Assembly: GCA_041940305.1 (NCBI GenBank)
Contig: JBGTSJ010000004.1
Span: 124,001 to 188,000, forward strand
Reading direction: 5' to 3'
Origin: JBGTSJ01 sp041940305
GTDB taxonomy: Bacteria > Planctomycetota > Planctomycetia > Planctomycetales > Planctomycetaceae
Length of the DNA: 64,000 nucleotides
The stretch's first letter is position 1. The number at the start of each line of letters is the position of its first letter. Under the pieces are notes generated by a model. That model was given only the letters and a program-made list of their open reading frames with translations, was not told the DNA's origin and did no database searches. The position numbers were made by a program, and so were the translations under genes. Positions 17,701-26,425 of this stretch are shown here, piece by piece.

Positions 17701-18942
17701 ATGCCGGTATTTCTGATCGCCACTCTCGACACCAAGGGACAGGAACTGGCCTATGTCCGCGACGTTCTGAGCAGGTGCGGGATCGAGGCGCGCGTTGTCG
17801 ATGCCGGCTGTCTCGGAGAGCCCGCGATACCCGCCGATGTCACGCGGCACGATGTGTATGCCGCGGCTGGTACGACGCTCACGGAGATGAGTACCGGGGC
17901 CGATCGCGGCCGTGCGATTGCCGCCGCCGCCGGGGGAGTCGCCCGCCTCATCGCGGAACGACACGCTGCGGGGGACGTGTCGGGAGTGCTGGCGCTCGGC
18001 GGATCGGCCGGCACGACGATCGGCACGGCAGCCATGCGCGCCCTCCCGCTGGGAGTTCCAAAACTGATGGTCAGTACGCTGGCTTCCGGGCAGACGCGCC
18101 CCTACGTCCGCGACAAAGACATCCTGATGCTGAATTCGGTCGTGGACATTTCCGGCCTGAACCGGATCAGCCGCGCCATCCTGGGGGAGGCCGCGCGGGC
18201 CATGGCAGGGATGGTCCGTCATCGCCCCGAGCGGGATGAGGCTGCGGAGGACCGGCCCCTGATTGCGGCCACAATGTTCGGTGTCACCACTCCCTGCGTG
18301 GAGCGAGCGAGGCAGGTCCTGGAAGCGGCGGGCTACGAAGTCCTGGTCTTCCATGCCACCGGCGCCGGCGGCCAGGCAATGGAGTCGCTGATCGCCGACG
18401 GCGTGATCGCCGGTGTCCTCGACATCACCACCACGGAACTCGCCGACGAACTGGTCGGCGGCATCCTCTCCGCCGGCCCCGACCGACTGACCGCCGCCGG
18501 CCGTCGCGGGATTCCACAAGTGATCTCCGTCGGAGCGACAGACATGGTCAACTTCGGCCCCATTCAACCGAATGGGTTACCGCAGGGTGCGGAGGAAGCG
18601 TTCCGCACCCGGTTGTTCTATCACCACAATCCGACGGTGACCCTCATGCGGACCACAGTGGAGGAGAACGCGAAGCTGGGCCAGGAGATCGCCACCAAGG
18701 CGGCTGCAGCGACCGGTCCGACAGCCATCATGCTGCCAAAGCGTGGAGTCTCCGCAATCGACATCACCGGGAAGCCGTTCGACGATCCGGCTGCACGCGA
18801 CGCACTGTTCCGAGCTATCCGGGAGCACCGCGGGTCGGTCGAACTGATCGAGATGGACAATCACATCAACGATCCGCAGTTTGCCGAGGCGGCAGCAAAC
18901 AAGCTGCTATCCATGCTCTCCGTTACCGCCGCCTCGCGATAA
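17701..18942 (+). CDS. Tm-1-like ATP-binding domain protein (UPF0261)
   Basis: A 413-residue protein. It begins MPVFLIATLDTKGQELAYVR, the N-terminal signature of UPF0261/Tm-1, with LALGGSAGTTIGTAAM and GVPKLMVSTLASGQTRPYV following. The second half (ATMFGVTTPCVERARQ, HATGAGGQAMESL, GVLDITTTELADELVGG) completes the family. Plant Tm-1 binds and inhibits tobamovirus replication protein; the bacterial role is unknown. The ATG at 17701 fits the conserved N-terminus; longer in-frame readings do not. Confidence 0.92.
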   Translation: MPVFLIATLDTKGQELAYVRDVLSRCGIEARVVDAGCLGEPAIPADVTRHDVYAAAGTTLTEMSTGADRGRAIAAAAGGVARLIAERHAAGDVSGVLALGGSAGTTIGTAAMRALPLGVPKLMVSTLASGQTRPYVRDKDILMLNSVVDISGLNRISRAILGEAARAMAGMVRHRPERDEAAEDRPLIAATMFGVTTPCVERARQVLEAAGYEVLVFHATGAGGQAMESLIADGVIAGVLDITTTELADELVGGILSAGPDRLTAAGRRGIPQVISVGATDMVNFGPIQPNGLPQGAEEAFRTRLFYHHNPTVTLMRTTVEENAKLGQEIATKAAAATGPTAIMLPKRGVSAIDITGKPFDDPAARDALFRAIREHRGSVELIEMDNHINDPQFAEAAANKLLSMLSVTAASR

Positions 18943-19091
18943 CCGAGATCACGGTCGCTCGCCGCCGTGAACACCCCTCCCGCGTCGTCCTAACGCGGCT
19001 AGGGGGTGGAGTTCGGTTTGGGAAAGGATAACGGCACAGAAAGTTCCTGACGGTCAGCGTGTTGAACGAGGGATGAGTAATACCTGCAACA

Positions 19092-19430
19092 TCAAGGGGA
19101 CTCGGATGGCATGCTCAAGGGGAACTGGATGTTGAAGTGGACGCCGGACCGTACTCCGTTGGCAAGATAAAAGTCCGCTCCGACTCCCCAAAATCCGGCC
19201 CACCAGAGAAGCGGTTTCTTAAGCGGCGTCTTGTCGATGAGCCAGTCAACCGGCAAGTACATCGGAAGGTCGCTCCCGTCCGCCACAAAGAGTCGATAGG
19301 GGTCTTCCGGTTGGTTCGCTTTGATACATCGCACGACGGGGGCGTAGCTCAGCACGTAAAGGAGCGGCAGCAACAACACGGCCACCAGCGTCAGATTCAG
19401 AAGCAGCGGCTTTCGAGTCTTCGCGGTCAT
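19092..19430 (-). CDS. Small membrane-anchored hypothetical protein
   Basis: A 112-residue protein with one N-terminal helix (LLLNLTLVAVLLLPLLYVLS) and an outside domain containing YRLFVADGSDLPMYLPVDWL and LLWWAGFWGVG. The aromatic-rich, well-behaved sequence suggests a real gene, but I recognise no named family. The ATG at 19430 is used; a GTG at 19454 in frame would add eight residues. No ribosome binding site is evident. It stands alone between the Tm-1-like gene and the SDR. Confidence 0.6.
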   Translation of the reverse strand: MTAKTRKPLLLNLTLVAVLLLPLLYVLSYAPVVRCIKANQPEDPYRLFVADGSDLPMYLPVDWLIDKTPLKKPLLWWAGFWGVGADFYLANGVRSGVHFNIQFPLSMPSESP

Positions 19431-19577
19431 GGTTGCCAGTGTAGCAGTCCTCACCCGTCAGCATCATACGGCGAGACGAGCATATTAATGATCTCTCATT
19501 CGTCGAGGGCTGCGCGGAAACGCTGATCGAGCTGTTGCGAGCAGTACGACGATGAAGTCCGTCTTGGACCGTGCCGA

Positions 19578-20309
19578 TCACAACTGCTCGCCGCCGGTGA
19601 CGGACAACACGTGCCCGGTGACGAAATCGGACTCGAGTAGATAGAGCATTGCGTCGACAATCGCCTGCGGGTGTCCCGTGCGTTGCAGGGGAATCCTGAC
19701 GGCTCGCTTCTGGAACTCCTCGGACGACTCTCCCGGCGGGGGCAGGATGGCGCCCGGAGCGATTGCGTTGACCTGGATCCGCGGCGCCAGTTCCTGGGCG
19801 AGACTGCGCGTCATGGCGATCAGGCCCGCCTTGGCGACCGTGTAGGCCAGGTAACCCTCCCCGGGGCGCTCGCCGCGCCAGTCGACGATGTTCACGATAT
19901 GGCCGGACCGACCGGATGGCAGCCGGCAGGCAAACTCTCGGGAGAGGAACGCCGGCGCTTTGAGATTGATGTCGCAGTGGCGATCCCAGAGAGCTTCGTC
20001 CGTGTCGGCGAGGCCGCCGGCTTCGAATATGGCCGCGCTGTTCACCAGAATGTCGACTGCCCCGAATTCAGCGACTGCGTGGTCAAACACGCGTTTCGCC
20101 GCGGCGACCGGGGCAGTGAAATCGGCCTGCACGGCGATGCCCCGCACTCCGGCGGAGACGATCTCGGCCAGCGTCATTTGCGCCTCACCGGCCGAACGTC
20201 CGTAGTGAATGCAGACGTTTGCCCCGCGATGAGCGAGTCCGACCGCGAGTGCCCGCCCGATCCGCACGGCGCCTCCGGTAACAATGGCGTTCTGACCGTC
20301 CAGTGGCAT
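19578..20309 (-). CDS. Pteridine-reductase-like short-chain dehydrogenase (FolM/PTR1 type)
   Basis: A 243-residue SDR. NAD(P) site TGGAVRIG (11-18), NSAA (90-93), and catalytic YTVAK (Y156, K160). The usual catalytic serine is replaced: HIVNIVDWRGERPG puts aspartate at residue 143, as in trypanosomatid PTR1 and bacterial FolM. Together with the TGGAxRIG loop this points to reduction of dihydropterins or dihydrofolate. It is read away from rpsA, sharing its upstream region. A generic SDR with another substrate remains possible. Confidence 0.85.
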   Translation of the reverse strand: MPLDGQNAIVTGGAVRIGRALAVGLAHRGANVCIHYGRSAGEAQMTLAEIVSAGVRGIAVQADFTAPVAAAKRVFDHAVAEFGAVDILVNSAAIFEAGGLADTDEALWDRHCDINLKAPAFLSREFACRLPSGRSGHIVNIVDWRGERPGEGYLAYTVAKAGLIAMTRSLAQELAPRIQVNAIAPGAILPPPGESSEEFQKRAVRIPLQRTGHPQAIVDAMLYLLESDFVTGHVLSVTGGEQL

Positions 20310-20551
20310 TGGAAGCTCGGAAAGGGAGGCACGCGAACCGGGACCGGCGGGAACCGCGACGGAACATCTCCGTCACGCCGACTACACTAGCCGCCCGATC
20401 CGGCGATTTGATAGCATCTTCCGCAATCTCCAGGAGAAAGACCGCTGTCTGTCAGAGAGGACGCGCCGTCGGGGTGCGTCCGCAGGGAGCGATTTTCACC
20501 ACCGCTTTTCACATGAGTCCGGAAGCGGCCGGGCTGGTCTCTAGGAACATT

Positions 20552-22420
20552 ATGGTCGATCGTAACCTCATTCGGGAATTCCAGGTTGATGACACGGAAC
20601 TCGAGAACCGCTTCGGCGAGTCGCTGGCGGACCTCGAGAGCGCTGAATCCGAGATGGACCTCGTCTACGACGCGACGTCCCGCTCCTTCGACGTCAACCA
20701 GATCGTGCAGGGAGTCGTGTTGCGTGTCTCCGACGACGACGTGCTCGTCGACATTGGCTACAAGAGCGAGGGCACGGTCCCGCTCGACGAATGGGGGGAC
20801 GACGAGGAAAAACCGAAGGTCGGCGAGACGATCGACGTCCTGCTGGAAGAGATTGAGGATGACTTCGGCCTGCTGCTGCTCTCCAAGCGCAAGGCCGACC
20901 GTCTCCGCGACTGGGAGGCAGTCGTCTCCAAGCGGCAGGAAGGGGACGTCGTCAAAGGCACCGTCGTCCGCAAAATCAAAGGCGGTCTGCTCGTCAACAT
21001 CGGGGAGAACTCGAGTTCCGCCGGCAACCGCGGCGTGAACGTCTTTCTGCCGGCCAGCCAGGTGGATATTCGCCGACCATCGGATATCGGCGAGTATTTT
21101 GGCAAAGAGATCGAGTGCATGATCCTCAAGATCGACGAGGCGCGCAAGAACATCGTGGTGTCGCGCCGCAAGCTGATCGAGGACCAGCGCGCCGAACTGA
21201 AGCGCAAGCTGCTTGCCGAACTCGAGGAAGGTCAGCTGCGGACCGGCACCGTCAAGAACATCGCCGACTTCGGCGCGTTCGTGGACCTCGGTGGCATCGA
21301 CGGCCTGCTGCACATCACCGACATGAGCTACAGCCGCATCGGCCACCCGTCGGAGATGGTGAAGATCGACGAGAAGATTGAGGTGATGATCCTCAACGTC
21401 GATCGCGACCGGGAGAAGATCGCGCTGGGCCTGAAGCAGAAGTTCCCCAGCCCCTGGGAGAACATCGAGGAGAAATTCCCCGTCGGCTCCCGCATCAAGG
21501 GAGAGGTCGTCAACGTCATGTCCTACGGGGCGTTCGTCAAGCTGGAGGACGGGATCGAGGGTCTCGTGCACATCAGCGAGATGTCCTGGACGAAGCGGAT
21601 CAACCATCCGAACGAGCTGGTGCATTCCGGCGACGAGGTGGAGGTGGTGGTGCTCGGCATCAACACCGACAAGCAGGAGATCTCGCTGGGCATGAAGCAG
21701 ACCCAGCCGAACCCCTGGGACAACGTCGCGGCGAAGTACCCGCCGGAAACGAAGGTCAAAGGGGTCGTTCGCAATCTCACCAACTACGGTGCGTTTATCG
21801 AGCTGGAAGAGGGTGTGGACGGTCTGCTGCACGTCAGCGACATGTCGTGGACCCGCAAGATCTCGCACGCCAACGAGATGCTCAAGAAGGGGGACGAGGT
21901 CGAATGCCTCGTGCTCTCGGTCGACGACGACCGCAAGCGGATCGCTCTCGGCCTCAAGCAGCTCGACATGGATCCCTGGGAAACGCGGATTCCCGCGAAG
22001 TATCCGCCGGGTTCGATCGTCAAAGGCAAGGTCACCAAGATCACGAACTTTGGCGTGTTCGTCGAGCTGGAAGAGCAGCTCGAGGGTCTGCTGCACATCT
22101 CGGAGCTGGCGGACCACAAGGTCGCCAATCCCGAGGAAGAGGTGCAGCTGGGCGAGGAGATCGAGGTGAAAGTGCTGCGGGTTGATACCGACGATCGCAA
22201 GATCGGACTCAGCCGGCGGATGGATGCCGAGCCGGAAGAGGTGGGCGCAACGTCGTCCGCACCGTCCCAGCGTGAGGAGTTGAAGGGCGGAATGGGAAGC
22301 GGATCCGGCCCGCTCTTCAGCATGGACTCCGTGCGCGGCGCAAAGCAGGAGGAGCCGGAAGGAGCCGCATCGGAGGAGTCTGCCGCCGAAGAATCCGAGC
22401 CCCCTGAGGAGCCGGAGTAA
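20552..22420 (+). CDS. rpsA: 30S ribosomal protein S1
   Basis: A 622-residue protein with six consecutive S1 RNA-binding (OB-fold) repeats, starting near residues 45, 120, 215, 300, 385 and 475. The later ones carry GxVxxIxxFGAFVxL...GLLHIS-type signatures, such as NYGAFIELEEGVDGLLHVSD. It binds mRNA to the small subunit during initiation. The last 60 residues are acidic and low-complexity (EEPEGAASEESAAEESE). The start at 20552 is preceded by AGGA five bases upstream; an ATG at 20513 is the alternative. Divergent from the pteridine-reductase-like gene. Confidence 0.94.
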   Translation: MVDRNLIREFQVDDTELENRFGESLADLESAESEMDLVYDATSRSFDVNQIVQGVVLRVSDDDVLVDIGYKSEGTVPLDEWGDDEEKPKVGETIDVLLEEIEDDFGLLLLSKRKADRLRDWEAVVSKRQEGDVVKGTVVRKIKGGLLVNIGENSSSAGNRGVNVFLPASQVDIRRPSDIGEYFGKEIECMILKIDEARKNIVVSRRKLIEDQRAELKRKLLAELEEGQLRTGTVKNIADFGAFVDLGGIDGLLHITDMSYSRIGHPSEMVKIDEKIEVMILNVDRDREKIALGLKQKFPSPWENIEEKFPVGSRIKGEVVNVMSYGAFVKLEDGIEGLVHISEMSWTKRINHPNELVHSGDEVEVVVLGINTDKQEISLGMKQTQPNPWDNVAAKYPPETKVKGVVRNLTNYGAFIELEEGVDGLLHVSDMSWTRKISHANEMLKKGDEVECLVLSVDDDRKRIALGLKQLDMDPWETRIPAKYPPGSIVKGKVTKITNFGVFVELEEQLEGLLHISELADHKVANPEEEVQLGEEIEVKVLRVDTDDRKIGLSRRMDAEPEEVGATSSAPSQREELKGGMGSGSGPLFSMDSVRGAKQEEPEGAASEESAAEESEPPEEPE

Positions 22421-22478
22421 CCGGTACAGTCCGAATCTCTGCCGCTGATCCGGCTGAGTGCAGTCGAAACGCACGCCG

Positions 22479-22508
22479 ACGGCCTTTCCGCATTTGCGGA
22501 AAGGCCGT
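22479..22508 (+). terminator. Strong hairpin after rpsA
   Basis: Perfect 13-base stem ACGGCCTTTCCGC (22479-22491) with GCGGAAAGGCCGT (22496-22508) and an ATTT loop, 59 bases after the rpsA stop. The following sequence TTAGCATT is only weakly T-rich. Confidence 0.7.
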
Positions 22509-22699
22509 TAGCATTGCGCCAGTCTGTCGGCCGGAAAGTTTACCATGCTTTCCCAGCTTCCTTCCGTCGAGGGGGCCGTCGCGTCACGCCGATAACTTCA
22601 CTGTATCGCTCAAGGACGCGAAAGGCCCGCGGGTCCACGGAACGACTCCGTTGATCAGCCCGCTCTCCATCTGGGACCACGGACCTTCTCGGAAGCTCC

Positions 22700-23539
22700 A
22701 TGCACAAGACCACTCGTCGGCGGGTCACCGCCAGCGTTCAGTCACCCCTCGAAACCTATCTCCGGGAAATCAATGAAACTCGACTGCTGACAGCTGATGA
22801 AGAGAAGGAGCTCTCCTATCGCATTTCCGACGGCGACCAGTCGGCCCGCGACCGCATGGTCCGCGCCAACCTGAGGCTGGTCGTCAACATCGCCCGCGGC
22901 TACGTGGGCAAAGGGCTCCCACTGCAGGACCTGATCGAGGAGGGCAACCTGGGTCTGCTGCGCGCGGTCGAGGGGTTCGACCCCGAGATGAACACGCGCT
23001 TCAGCACCTACGCCAGCTACTGGATCAAGCAGTCCATCAAGCGGGCCCTCATCAACTGCGCCAAGACGATCCGCATTCCGGCCTACATGGTCGAGCTGCT
23101 GTCGAAGTGGCGCCGTGCGACCGCCCGCCTGCAGGACGAGCTCGGCCGCACCCCGACCGCGGAAGAAGTGGCCCGCGTCCTGGAATTGCCGCCGAAGAAG
23201 CTGAAAATCGTCAAGAAGGCGATCCAGCTCTATAACTCCACTCCGCCGACCGACTCGACGGAGAGCCACTGGTCGATCGGGGAACTCGTCGCGGACGAGC
23301 GGCACAAGGGCCCTGAGGACGAGTTGCTCGACAACGACAACCTCAAGCACGTGTTTGCGCTGCTGGAGACGATGGACCCGCGCGAGGCGACGATCCTGCG
23401 GATGCGCTACGGCCTGGATGACGGCGAGCCGCGGACGCTCAAGGAGATCGGCGAGTCGTTGGGTCTGACGCGCGAGCGCGTGCGTCAGATCGAAAGCGAA
23501 GCACTGGAGCGGCTGAACAAAGGACTGCTCGGCGAGTGA
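22700..23539 (+). CDS. RpoD/SigA-type RNA polymerase sigma factor
   Basis: A 279-residue sigma-70 family protein. Region 1.2 SPLETYLREINETRLLTADE (15-34), region 2 DLIEEGNLGLLRAVEGFDP with STYASYWIKQSIKRA, region 3 from about 130, and region 4 TLKEIGESLGLTRERVRQIE. All core and promoter-binding parts are present, but there is no region 1.1 and no spacer, so it resembles short primary factors or a group 2 factor. Conserved melting residues YASYWIKQ are intact. It lies 280 bases after rpsA and has its own upstream region. Confidence 0.93.
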   Translation: MHKTTRRRVTASVQSPLETYLREINETRLLTADEEKELSYRISDGDQSARDRMVRANLRLVVNIARGYVGKGLPLQDLIEEGNLGLLRAVEGFDPEMNTRFSTYASYWIKQSIKRALINCAKTIRIPAYMVELLSKWRRATARLQDELGRTPTAEEVARVLELPPKKLKIVKKAIQLYNSTPPTDSTESHWSIGELVADERHKGPEDELLDNDNLKHVFALLETMDPREATILRMRYGLDDGEPRTLKEIGESLGLTRERVRQIESEALERLNKGLLGE

Positions 23540-23564
23540 CGGCTCGGCGCGCCGCTGTTGGAGT

Positions 23565-23580
23565 GCAGGCTTCCGCCTGC
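23565..23580 (+). terminator. Small hairpin after the sigma-factor gene
   Basis: GCAGGC-ttcc-GCCTGC, six pairs, 26 bases past the stop. There is no T-run, so it is a weak terminator candidate. Confidence 0.35.
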
Positions 23581-23670
23581 CCTGCTGTGTCGGCGGATGC
23601 GTTCGGGCTTTGCGGACAGCTCATGACGCCCGAGGCGAGCGTTGCAGCCGCAAAACTGGACTCCAGCGAC

Positions 23671-24786
23671 TCAGTTCAGCACGGGAGGCGGAGGTAGGAC
23701 CGGCTCGGACGAACGCAGGGCAGGAGCCGCCGGCGTCGCGGGCGGAGCCTCGTCAGCAGGCGCAGGGGGCGGAGGAGGAATCACGCCGCCCTGCGCCGGT
23801 TCGGATTCCCGCGGCACGGCGACGGCCTGCGCGGGATCCGCATCGAGGAATGCGGCCAGATACTCTTTCTTGCCGGCCAGTCTCGCCGCGGTCTCAAACA
23901 GGATTTGCGCCCGCTCCGCGTCGTTGTCGATGTGGAGCAGCGCCCCCAGTAGGAACAGCCGGTCGGGATCGCGGACGTCGGCCTGCGCCCAGTCCACCAC
24001 GCGCTGCTTGATCTGCGTCTTCGCGAGGAGGTTCTGCTCGCCGAGCAGTTCTTCGAGCGACTCTCCGCTGGAAGGCCAATCCGGGTCCAGTTGCAGGCCG
24101 TACTTCAACTGCAAAACGGCCGTGCGAAAATCGCCGCGCGCCGCTTCGGCGACGGCCAGATGAAAGTACGGTTCCGCCAGATCCGGCGCGGCTGCAATCG
24201 CATCTGTGTAACGCCGCACGGCTGTCGTAAACTGCAAGTTCCTGAGTTGCAGGTCCCCCTCGTGCTGGAGGCGAATCGCGCGCAGTTGCGCCTCCGTGCT
24301 GGATGGTTTCACGTACCGCCGCGGCAGATTCTCTACCGGCAGATCGCTGAGCGGAGCGTTCCAGGCCTCGTCCGCCTCGTTCATCCACTCCTGCAGCGGC
24401 GGCGCGTTCTCGATGAAGGGCTGCACGCTGCCCGGCTGGTAATAGCCGACGTTCGGTCCCACCGGGTACCCGTATGCGCCGTAGGGATACGCGCCGTATG
24501 CACCGAAATCATACGGCCCGAAGTAGGCCGAGTACCCGTAAGGGTACGCGTACGGTGCTACGAAAAAACTGCTCGAGTGGTAGTGGCGGCCGCCGTGATG
24601 GTGGTGGCCGTAGTGATCATGACCGTAATGGTCGTGACCGGAGTGATCGTGTCCTCCTCCCCGCTGACCGTGCCAGCCGCGGTTGCCGGAGCCGTACACG
24701 CGGTCTTGGGCATGGGCCGCCAGTGAGGTCAGTGAGATCGCCGCGGCGGCTCCCAGAGTCATGGTCCGCGTCAGAATGCGGTGCAT
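23671..24786 (-). CDS. Exported His-rich protein with TPR domain
   Basis: A 371-residue protein. Signal peptide about 1-27 (TLGAAAAISLTSLAAHAQ). Residues 36-70 are extremely histidine-rich, with repeated GHDHYGHDHYG units followed by HHHH. Residues of about 75-130 are Tyr/Gly/Pro-rich. From 170 on come TPR-like helices (FTTAVRRYTDAIAAAPDLAEPYFHLAVAEA), and the tail is proline-rich. The histidine stretch could bind zinc, nickel or copper in the periplasm (inference). The start at 24786 has GAGGGA upstream, and a promoter lies at 24866-24894. Divergent from a Cys-rich exported protein. Confidence 0.8.
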   Translation of the reverse strand: MHRILTRTMTLGAAAAISLTSLAAHAQDRVYGSGNRGWHGQRGGGHDHSGHDHYGHDHYGHHHHGGRHYHSSSFFVAPYAYPYGYSAYFGPYDFGAYGAYPYGAYGYPVGPNVGYYQPGSVQPFIENAPPLQEWMNEADEAWNAPLSDLPVENLPRRYVKPSSTEAQLRAIRLQHEGDLQLRNLQFTTAVRRYTDAIAAAPDLAEPYFHLAVAEAARGDFRTAVLQLKYGLQLDPDWPSSGESLEELLGEQNLLAKTQIKQRVVDWAQADVRDPDRLFLLGALLHIDNDAERAQILFETAARLAGKKEYLAAFLDADPAQAVAVPRESEPAQGGVIPPPPPAPADEAPPATPAAPALRSSEPVLPPPPVLN

Positions 24787-24865
24787 TTGTCCCTCACTTT
24801 CGCCCGGAGCGACGGAGCGCTGCTCAGGTCCGCCGTGCGTAACGTCCGTCGCAATCAATAGTTCG

Positions 24866-24894
24866 ATTATCAGTCCGGGACTGCACGTGGTCAA
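24866..24894 (-). promoter_or_regulatory. Sigma-70-type promoter for the His-rich protein gene
   Basis: Read on the minus strand: TTGACC (24894-24889), a 17-base spacer, then GATAAT (24871-24866). Five of six positions match consensus in each box. It lies about 80 bases upstream of the start at 24786. Confidence 0.7.
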
Positions 24895-24907
24895 TAACAG
24901 TCACCAA

Positions 24908-24936
24908 TTGACACTCCCTCAAAGTGGGTTTATTGT
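24908..24936 (+). promoter_or_regulatory. Sigma-70-type promoter for the Cys-rich protein gene
   Basis: Perfect -35 box TTGACA (24908-24913), a 17-base spacer, and -10 box TATTGT (24931-24936). The predicted leader to the ATG at 25031 is about 85-90 bases. It lies back to back with the minus-strand promoter, only 13 bases apart. Confidence 0.75.
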
Positions 24937-25030
24937 GGCGGCACGACGTCAGCTCGTGCTGATCGCTCCAATCGGCTCAAGACGGCCCTCCCCACCGGGT
25001 TACCGATACCTGAGACCAGAGGTGACAGAG

Positions 25031-25735
25031 ATGCTGCGTCCGTCAACCAGAATCGTGTGGCAGGTGCTCTGTGCCGGAGCGATGTTCTTCGGTGCGAGCG
25101 CCACCTCGCAGGGCTGTCTGTTCCCCTGCCTGTGGGGACATTGGGGCTGGGGCCCGGCCTATCCGCCGCCGGTCTATGCCCAGCCGGCCTATTACGCTCC
25201 GGCGTACCCGGCGCCTTGCAGCCCCTGCGGCCCGGGAGGCTGTGGCGCGTTTTACGGCCCGTCGCCGTGCGGCTGCGCTCCGTGTGGCGGGTCCGCGTGC
25301 GCGTCCGGCAACTGCGCCAGCGGGAACTGCGGCGTCAACTATGCACCGGGGAATGATCCCGTCGCCGATCCGAACGGCCCGCCGCGAACCTATTCAGAGG
25401 ATCCGGAGCAGACTGGTCCCGACACCTCAACCGATACAATGCCGGACGACGACTTCGGTCCCACGCGGCGGAACGGTGACAACTCGACTGGAGCCGAAGA
25501 AGTCGATCCGTTCACTCAACCAGTCCTGCCGCAGGACGGCGCCGCTCCTGCGGATCCGGATATGGCGCCGATGGACGAGGACATGCTAGATGGCAACATC
25601 ACGTTGAGGGTTATGCCCGTCCGCACGCGTGTCCATGCCGCAGCGCAGTACCACTTGCCGCGCGTGGCGCGGGTGGACGTGACGCCCCAGACGCCGTGGT
25701 CTGCACAACCCGAGAGCCGCGTCGCCAGCAAGTAA
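25031..25735 (+). CDS. Exported cysteine-rich protein
   Basis: A 234-residue protein. The N-terminus (RIVWQVLCAGAMFFGASA) is a signal peptide, and C29 could be a lipidation or disulfide site. Between residues 29 and 100 there are 11 cysteines in Gly/Pro/Tyr-rich surroundings (CSPCGPGGCGAFYGPSPCGC). Residues 105-185 are acidic and probably disordered. The C-terminal 40 residues (LRVMPVRTRVHAAAQYHLPR) are basic. I recognise no named family; short exported Cys/Tyr-rich proteins are common in planctomycetes. The start at 25031 has no strong ribosome binding site, but the signal peptide supports it. Confidence 0.75.
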   Translation: MLRPSTRIVWQVLCAGAMFFGASATSQGCLFPCLWGHWGWGPAYPPPVYAQPAYYAPAYPAPCSPCGPGGCGAFYGPSPCGCAPCGGSACASGNCASGNCGVNYAPGNDPVADPNGPPRTYSEDPEQTGPDTSTDTMPDDDFGPTRRNGDNSTGAEEVDPFTQPVLPQDGAAPADPDMAPMDEDMLDGNITLRVMPVRTRVHAAAQYHLPRVARVDVTPQTPWSAQPESRVASK

Positions 25736-25752
25736 CCATCGAATCCTCGCCG

Positions 25753-25785
25753 GAAACCCGGTTTCATTTCGAGAAGCCGGGTTTC
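25753..25785 (+). terminator. Terminator of the Cys-rich protein gene
   Basis: GAAACCCGGTTTC (25753-25765) pairs with GAAGCCGGGTTTC (25773-25785): 12 Watson-Crick pairs and one G-T, loop of seven. It lies 18 bases after the stop, followed by TTCGT. Confidence 0.65.
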
Positions 25786-25885
25786 TTCGTGCGCACACCA
25801 TCCAGACAGTCTCCCGGCACAGGCTTTGCGAATTGCAGGGGGCGACCGATTCGCCCTGCGATCTCAAGCACCCGGGAGACTGACG

Positions 25886-26200
25886 ATGCCGTTGGACGTG
25901 ACGCTGATTGTTTCGCTGCTGGGGCCGGACGCGGAACGTCGCAGCGAATTCACCCGCGCCATGTGCCGCCGCGGCTGGTGGGTGCAGGACGAGAGCCGTG
26001 ACAGCTACCGCGTCTCCATGCACAACGCCGACAGCGACGATGACGTTGTTCAGCTTTGTGAGCGCGATGTTAAGGAATCGGCATACGTCGCCGGCGTCTC
26101 GAAGTACCAGGCGACCTGTCTGATCGCCGCCGACCAGCCGTCGCACGACAATGCCGGATGCGACGCCGATTGGACCGATCACGACGGATCTGCGGAGTGA
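25886..26200 (+). CDS. Small hypothetical protein
   Basis: A 104-residue protein starting MPLDVTLIVSLLGPDAERRS, with GGGAG eight bases ahead of the ATG. The middle contains SYRVSMHNADSDDDVVQLCE and a predicted helix. The C-terminus is acidic. The pattern of alternating hydrophobic residues looks like a small alpha/beta domain, but I recognise no family. It stands alone between the Cys-rich gene and the Nif3 gene. Confidence 0.55.
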   Translation: MPLDVTLIVSLLGPDAERRSEFTRAMCRRGWWVQDESRDSYRVSMHNADSDDDVVQLCERDVKESAYVAGVSKYQATCLIAADQPSHDNAGCDADWTDHDGSAE

Positions 26201-26389
26201 AGCTCGGGAGTGTGCCCTCCGATCTGCAGTGTTGAACCGTGGAGAGCGCGGAGGGACCTGAGTCAAAGATTGCTCTCTGTGTCCTCGGCGTTCTCCGCAG
26301 GGATCTTCGTGGGCTCAAGCGACAAGGCACGCAGGTTGTGGCGGCCACGTGACCAATCCGGGCCAATGGGCGACGATGCCTGGCCGGGC

Positions 26390-26398
26390 TGATATAAC
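26390..26398 (+). promoter_or_regulatory. Extended -10 promoter upstream of the Nif3 gene
   Basis: TGATATAAC at 26390-26398 is an extended -10 element (TGn followed by TATAAC, five of six consensus). There is no recognisable -35 box. It lies 27 bases ahead of the ATG, giving a very short leader. Confidence 0.4.
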
Positions 26399-26425
26399 AG
26401 GCGGCTCCTCGAATCGCTGCTGGCT

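Noticed and set aside
20400..20551. Riboswitch or leader motif before rpsA
   Set aside because: No known motif or terminator/antiterminator pair could be drawn; only the Shine-Dalgarno sequence is convincing.
20387..22474. Long open frame opposite rpsA (about 695 codons)
   Set aside because: It mirrors the codon pattern of rpsA on the other strand, gives a repetitive His/Leu/Asp-rich sequence, and has no start signal or domain. High-GC genes often leave such antisense frames.
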